NCBI GenBank assembly: GCA_903879705.1
Contig: CAIRMO010000054.1
Span: 1 to 47,324, forward strand
Origin: an uncultured Candidatus Competibacteraceae bacterium
GTDB lineage: Bacteria; Pseudomonadota; Gammaproteobacteria; Competibacterales; Competibacteraceae
Reading direction: 5' to 3'
DNA length: 47,324 nucleotides
A program made the translations under genes and the position numbers. Shown in pieces: positions 43,836-47,324 of the stretch. Each line of letters starts with the position of its first letter. Positions within the stretch are counted from its first letter, which is position 1. The notes beneath the pieces are model-generated. The model worked only from the letters and a program-made list of their open reading frames with translations, ran no database searches and was not told the origin of the DNA.

Positions 43836-44186
43836 CTAGAATTTCAGATTAGCGGCATTGACCGGCGGACGCACCCCGGGGGCGCTGCGAGCCACCGAGA
43901 TCGCCCGGTTATAAACCAGCGCGCTGGGGACAGTGCCGCTCAGAGTGACTACGCCCTGCTCCGCATTAACCGTGATGCTGGCGGCAGCCAGTTGCGGGTC
44001 CTGCTGGAAAGCACCCTTGATGGCGGAGACGATGTCGGAATCGCTGACGTTGGCACCGCCACGTCCGCCGTCGCTGGAGCGGGTCGCACTGGAACTGCTG
44101 TCGCTGTCGCCGCCGAGAGTAGCGCAGCCGGCGGCAGCCAGAGCAGCGACCAGGAGCGCGGGGATCATAAGATTGCGGGTCTTCAT
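43836..44186 (-). CDS. BON-domain lipoprotein
   Basis: A 116-aa lipoprotein. A type II signal peptide ends in a lipobox, AAAG-C (Cys at about 20), then a Ser/Asp/Gly-rich linker. A single BON domain (about 50-116) has DSDIVSAIKGAFQQDPQL and GVVTLSGTVPSALVYNRAI. BON domains bind phospholipid or are found in OsmY/DolP-type envelope-stress proteins. The start at 44186 has GGAG 9 bases before; a longer frame to 44225 would shift the lipobox. Probably an outer-membrane maintenance factor; the role is inferred from the domain. Confidence 0.8.
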   Translation of the reverse strand: MKTRNLMIPALLVAALAAAGCATLGGDSDSSSSATRSSDGGRGGANVSDSDIVSAIKGAFQQDPQLAAASITVNAEQGVVTLSGTVPSALVYNRAISVARSAPGVRPPVNAANLKF

Positions 44187-44311
44187 CGGGACGGTCTCCG
44201 TAAGGTTGAAAGAGGGTAGCGCCAAGCGGTGTCGAACCGATCCGGTGCGAGGCAGCGAAAGAACATCATACCGCTACCGTTCGTAACCCACCCTGCAAAG
44301 TGCTTGGTTTT

Positions 44312-44458
44312 ACCGTTGCATCAACCATGACATTTTATTCCACGGTTGATTTCCTGTTTCAACGAGGCCGGTTTCACCAAGGTTGTTAAATCCTAGCCAG
44401 CGCCTTCCTCTCCACAGGCGTTACTTCCCGCCCAACTGGCGGTAGATTCCTGAGAACG
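44312..44458 (-). mobile_element. decayed repeat, copy 1 (possible IS200/IS605 tnpB 3' remnant)
   Basis: About 147 bp sharing both ends with copy 2 at 44678-44882: ACCGTTGCATCAACCATG on one side and CTGGCGGTAGATTCCTGAGAAC on the other. Read on the minus strand it encodes LRNLPPVGREVTPVERKALA before a stop, reminding me of C-terminal tails of IS605-type TnpB proteins. That assignment is from memory and uncertain. Confidence 0.4.
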
Positions 44459-44677
44459 AGTAAAATTATATGTTTAACGACTAGGAAGTCAACAATTTCT
44501 ATCAGGGCTAATGGCCTATGAACTGAGTTTAATGACGTATGGAATGCACTGTTGTAGCCTATTATGAGATAAAAATTTCAATAGCTGAAAACCTCGCGCT
44601 GACTGGCGGTCTGTGAAACTTGACGTGGTCGCCGGACTTCAACTGGTGCTAAACTCAGCACGGATTCCAATTCAATC

Positions 44678-44882
44678 ACCGTTGCATAAATCATGGTCTT
44701 TTATTCCATGACTCGCTTCTTGCTTCTACGAGGTTGCCCAAGGGTACGGCTTGGTTTTCGCCACTCAACTCCCTACGGGTGGGGAGCTTTACGCCGATGA
44801 GGCGACCGCATGCTCCCCCAGGTCTCACACCCTCTCTGCAAGCGTTACTTCCCGTCCAATTGGCGGTAGGTTCCTGAGAACA
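44678..44882 (-). mobile_element. decayed repeat, copy 2 (possible IS200/IS605 tnpB 3' remnant)
   Basis: A second, about 205-bp copy with an extra internal segment of some 55 bp. The minus strand aligned to copy 1 reads [17 protein letters not shown] then stops; an overlapping frame has REGVRPGGACGRL, again like TnpB tails. The 86-codon frame at 44691-44951 is therefore a remnant, not a working gene. The remaining DNA between 44187 and 44982 has no gene I can support. Confidence 0.4.
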
Positions 44883-44982
44883 GAGGAGATTTTTTGATGA
44901 AATTCCAGGAAAGTCGACAAAATTTTCAGTAGCTGTTAACCCAACATTCAATCACCCCCACCCGATCAATGGAGCGACACCC

Positions 44983-45561
44983 ATGGTTCATCTGTTACCC
45001 GAACTGCCCTACGCCAAGAATGCGCTGGAGCCGCATATTTCGGCGGAAACGCTGGAATATCACTACGGCAAGCACCACCAGACCTATGTGACCAACCTGA
45101 ATAATCTGATTAAAGGCACCGAGTTCGAGAATCTGTCGCTCGAAGAAATCGTGCTGAAATCGTCCGGCGGCGTGTTCAACAACGCCGCGCAGGTCTGGAA
45201 TCACACCTTCTACTGGCATGGCCTCAAGCCCAACGGCGGCGGCGAACCGACTGGAGCGCTGGCGGCGGCGATCAACCAGAAGTTCAGCTCGTTCGCGGCG
45301 TTCAAGGAAGAATTCGCCAAGGTCGCAGTCGGCACCTTCGGTTCCGGCTGGGGCTGGCTGGTTAAGAACCCGGATGGCTCCATCGAATTGTTCAGCACCT
45401 CCAACGCCGGCACTCCGGCCACCACTGGCAAGAAAGCGCTGCTGACCTGTGATGTATGGGAACACGCCTATTACATCGATTACCGCAATCTGCGGCCCAA
45501 GTACGTTGAGGCGTTCTGGAATCTGGTCAACTGGGATTTTGTTGCCCAGCAATACGCCTGA
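44983..45561 (+). CDS. sodB: superoxide dismutase [Fe]
   Basis: A 192-aa cytoplasmic iron superoxide dismutase that converts superoxide to oxygen and hydrogen peroxide. Metal ligands H27, H74, D157 and H161 are all present. Q70 in NNAAQVWNH and the [13 protein letters not shown] signature indicate the Fe rather than Mn form. GGAG lies 8 bases before the ATG. It is a single-gene unit behind a region of decayed repeats and converges with lpxB. Confidence 0.96.
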   Translation: MVHLLPELPYAKNALEPHISAETLEYHYGKHHQTYVTNLNNLIKGTEFENLSLEEIVLKSSGGVFNNAAQVWNHTFYWHGLKPNGGGEPTGALAAAINQKFSSFAAFKEEFAKVAVGTFGSGWGWLVKNPDGSIELFSTSNAGTPATTGKKALLTCDVWEHAYYIDYRNLRPKYVEAFWNLVNWDFVAQQYA

Positions 45562-45588
45562 ACGGATCAAGCCCCACCCGCCGGCGCT

Positions 45589-46743
45589 TCATCCTGCCGG
45601 CGGTTCCCGGTTCAGTAGCGCCACAATCGCCTCAGCCGCCTCCTGACTGGCATCGCGGCATAATTTGCCATGCAATGCCGCAAACTCCGCCATCATCGCC
45701 TCACGCGCAGCGCCATCCTCCAGCCAGCGCAACACTGCCGGTCCCAGATTTGCCACCGTCGCCGCATCCTGAATAAATTCTGGAACCAGTTCGCGCCCGG
45801 CCAGCAGATTCGGCAGGGCAAAATGGGGAATGCTGACCAATCGCCGGGCGATCCAGGCCGTCAGCGGCGCGACCCGATAGGCCACCACCATGGGCCGCTT
45901 GAGCAACATCGCCTCCAAGGTGGCGGTTCCCGAAGCCAGCAACACCACATCAGCCGCTGTCATCGCTTCGCGGGAATGGCCTTGCAACAGAATCAACGGC
46001 AGGTTCGGGGCTTGTTCAGAACGCATCGTCTCCAGCAGATCATGCAGTTGGGGCGTCGCTGCTGGTAGCAGAAAATGCAGATCGGGCCGTTGGACATGGA
46101 GCCATTGGGCGGTTTCCAGAAACAGCGGCCCCAGGCGCTTGACCTCACCGACTCGACTTCCCGGCAACAAGGCTACGATTCGGGCATTGGCGGGCAAGGA
46201 CAGCTTCAGCGCCTGTCGGGCCAAAGCCGGATCGCTGTTCATGGGAATCGCATCGGCCAGCGGATGACCGACGTACCGCACCTGGACGCCGCGATCTTGA
46301 TAAAAGCGGGCTTCGAACGGCAACAGGGTCAGGATCAAATCCACCGAACGGGCGATCTTGCGCACCCGCCACGGTCGCCACGCCCACACCGAGGGACTGA
46401 CATAGTGGACGGTCGGGATGCCGTGAACATGTAACCGGCGTTCCAGACCGAGGTTGAAATCCGGGGCATCGATTCCGATCAACACTGCCGGCGGATCGGC
46501 CAGAAAATGGCGGTAGAGTTGCCGGCGAATGCGCAGCAGTTCAGGGAGATGGCGCAACACTTCCACCAGCCCCATCACCGCCAGCCGCTCCAGCGGAACC
46601 TGGCTTTGCAGTCCTTGCGCGATCATCGCCGGACCGCCAACGCCGCTGAATCGGGCGTGTGGATAACGGGATTGCAAAGCGGCGATCAGCGGAGCGCCCA
46701 GCAGATCGCCGGACAGTTCACCAGCGACCAGGGCAATGTGCAT
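45589..46743 (-). CDS. lpxB: lipid-A-disaccharide synthase
   Basis: A 384-aa GT19 enzyme that joins UDP-2,3-diacylglucosamine and lipid X to form the lipid A disaccharide at the inner-membrane face. Family marks are VAGELSGDLLGAPLI at the start, GIDAPDFN, VHYVSPSVWAWRPWRV, LLPGSRVGEV and the ASGTATLEAML nucleotide loop, with VPEFIQDAAT near the end. It sits apart from the common lpxD-fabZ-lpxA-lpxB order: upstream is intergenic DNA and an IS630 element, so either the cluster is split in this organism or the element has separated it. Confidence 0.94.
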   Translation of the reverse strand: MHIALVAGELSGDLLGAPLIAALQSRYPHARFSGVGGPAMIAQGLQSQVPLERLAVMGLVEVLRHLPELLRIRRQLYRHFLADPPAVLIGIDAPDFNLGLERRLHVHGIPTVHYVSPSVWAWRPWRVRKIARSVDLILTLLPFEARFYQDRGVQVRYVGHPLADAIPMNSDPALARQALKLSLPANARIVALLPGSRVGEVKRLGPLFLETAQWLHVQRPDLHFLLPAATPQLHDLLETMRSEQAPNLPLILLQGHSREAMTAADVVLLASGTATLEAMLLKRPMVVAYRVAPLTAWIARRLVSIPHFALPNLLAGRELVPEFIQDAATVANLGPAVLRWLEDGAAREAMMAEFAALHGKLCRDASQEAAEAIVALLNREPPAG

Positions 46744-46971
46744 CTTTGCTACCTTCCGCCTTCTAACGCCTGAATGAAGCCGCGCTGTGAAGCAGCATCA
46801 GCTTGAATGAATTGTTATAGTCCCGCTAATGTATAAACTAACTCAGATATTAAGCAACAGATTGATCTTGCTAAAATATTCTGAAATTGGCTGTTCGGGA
46901 TGTGGGGATCACTATTAGCGAGACTATGAAATGTTGTATCACCGGAATCGCATTCCTTTCTAATGACGCGA
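46744..46971. other. intergenic DNA between lpxB and the IS630 element
   Basis: About 230 AT-richer bases with no gene, RNA or repeat that I recognise. It probably carries the lpxB promoter on the minus strand, but no clear pair of elements is visible. Confidence 0.5.
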
Positions 46972-47003
46972 TATAGGAATCCGATCTGAGTTGTGGAATA
47001 ATA

Positions 47004-47012
47004 TGCTATAAT
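47004..47012 (+). promoter_or_regulatory. extended -10 promoter of the IS630 transposase
   Basis: TGCTATAAT is a perfect extended -10 (TGn plus TATAAT) 36 bp before the transposase ATG. There is no good -35, which extended -10 promoters can do without. Confidence 0.6.
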
Positions 47013-47048
47013 GCCAAATCAATTTACCACATTTCTGGAGTAAAAGTC

Positions 47049-47324
47049 ATGACAACACTTGAAGATTTCATTGATGTTCCTGAGTGTTTGGAAGCGAGAA
47101 GATCGCTTGTGGTCAAGATGTTTTTGATGAACTTTGAAACAAAAGATATTTGTGAATTATTAAATGTGTCCGATGCTTTTGTAAGCAAATGGAAGATTAT
47201 TTATGAGAATCAAGGCGCAAGTGCGCTAGAACTAAAGTACAAAGGAGGAACCAGTTTTCTAACAGAAATCCAGCGACAAGCAATTCTTATGCATTTGAGA
47301 ATCCAGTCGCATTTTGATTTAAAA
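47049..47324 (+). CDS. IS630-family transposase, N-terminal part
   Basis: The first 92 residues of a transposase that continues past the window edge. Residues about 30-50 (TKDICELLNVSDAFVSKWK) form a helix-turn-helix, and the next segment (GASALELKYKGG) is the linker before the second DNA-binding part, a pattern I know from IS630-type transposases; the DDE catalytic domain would follow. GGAG lies 8 bases before the ATG and an extended -10 sits just upstream. The gene is AT-rich relative to the chromosome. Its terminal repeat is shared with the MITE-like elements, so it may mobilise them. Confidence 0.8.
   Translation, partial: MTTLEDFIDVPECLEARRSLVVKMFLMNFETKDICELLNVSDAFVSKWKIIYENQGASALELKYKGGTSFLTEIQRQAILMHLRIQSHFDLK

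Larger units (their letters stand above)
46972..47324 (+). mobile_element. IS630-family element, left end (runs off the window)
   Basis: The element starts TATAGGAATCCGATCTGAG, whose first 28 bases match MITE copy A at 24 positions. IS630/Tc1-type elements duplicate TA on insertion, consistent with the TA at the edge. The transposase gene begins 77 bp inside; the right end is not in the window. Confidence 0.75.

Noticed and set aside
44691-44951. 86-codon minus-strand frame as an independent gene
   Set aside because: It lies within repeat copy 2, lacks an upstream gene body, and is best read as a remnant.

Overview
The window reads as chromosome of a gammaproteobacterium of about 60% GC. The evidence is the pepA-holC pair beside divergent lptF-lptG, an LpxB for lipid A, Fe-type SodB, CGFS glutaredoxin GrxD, HisC and DapD. 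A GlgE-type alpha-glucan cluster together with methylmalonyl-CoA mutase and an epimerase-like gene would suit a glycogen- and polyhydroxyalkanoate-cycling organism such as the Competibacter/Contendobacter group. That placement is an inference from gene content, not a database result. I saw no tRNA, rRNA or CRISPR array.

Layout. 1-880 is a pile-up of mobile DNA: the 3' end of an IS3-family element, a MITE-like repeat, and on the minus strand what looks like the 5' end of a group II intron. It abuts a two-gene operon (DUF5682 protein plus vWA protein) whose usual MoxR ATPase partner is not visible. 4.4-9.4 kb holds a HIT/GalT-like enzyme, two small conserved proteins, and secreted proteins (a DUF2092-type protein overlapping a glycine-rich protein, then a small exported protein). 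9.5-18.1 kb carries a long CoA-transferase, an orphan chemoreceptor, a three-repeat secreted Cys protein, HisC and a DmdC-like acyl-CoA dehydrogenase. 18.2-23.5 kb carries a Uma2 protein with a 21-bp-repeat coiled-coil tail, then holC-pepA and the LPS-export permeases lptF-lptG.

23.5-29 kb is a propionyl/methylmalonyl-CoA module: a VOC epimerase-like gene divergent from mutA-mutB. It is flanked by 44-bp direct repeats with 42 identities. 30-37.4 kb is the glucan module: glgE, glgC and glgX, with an AT-rich BglII-like restriction-modification pair sitting between glgC and glgX. A MITE copy lies between glgE and glgC and supplies the start codon of a 44-codon ORF coupled to glgC. A nuclease-like gene remnant precedes uup.

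39.7-46.7 kb holds a PatB/MalY lyase, an unrecognised 152-aa protein, grxD, an N-acetylglutaminylglutamine-type amidotransferase without its partner, a BON-domain lipoprotein, two decayed repeat copies, sodB and lpxB. The right edge is the left end and transposase start of an IS630-family element. Its terminal bases match the MITE-like repeats scattered through the window, so this element is the likely mobiliser of those repeats.

How the genes work together. GlgC makes ADP-glucose, GlgE extends glucans from maltose-1-phosphate and GlgX trims branches. MutAB plus the epimerase-like protein would interconvert succinyl-CoA and methylmalonyl-CoA. The CoA-transferase and acyl-CoA dehydrogenase fit short-chain fatty acid turnover. 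The remaining genes are housekeeping or accessory.
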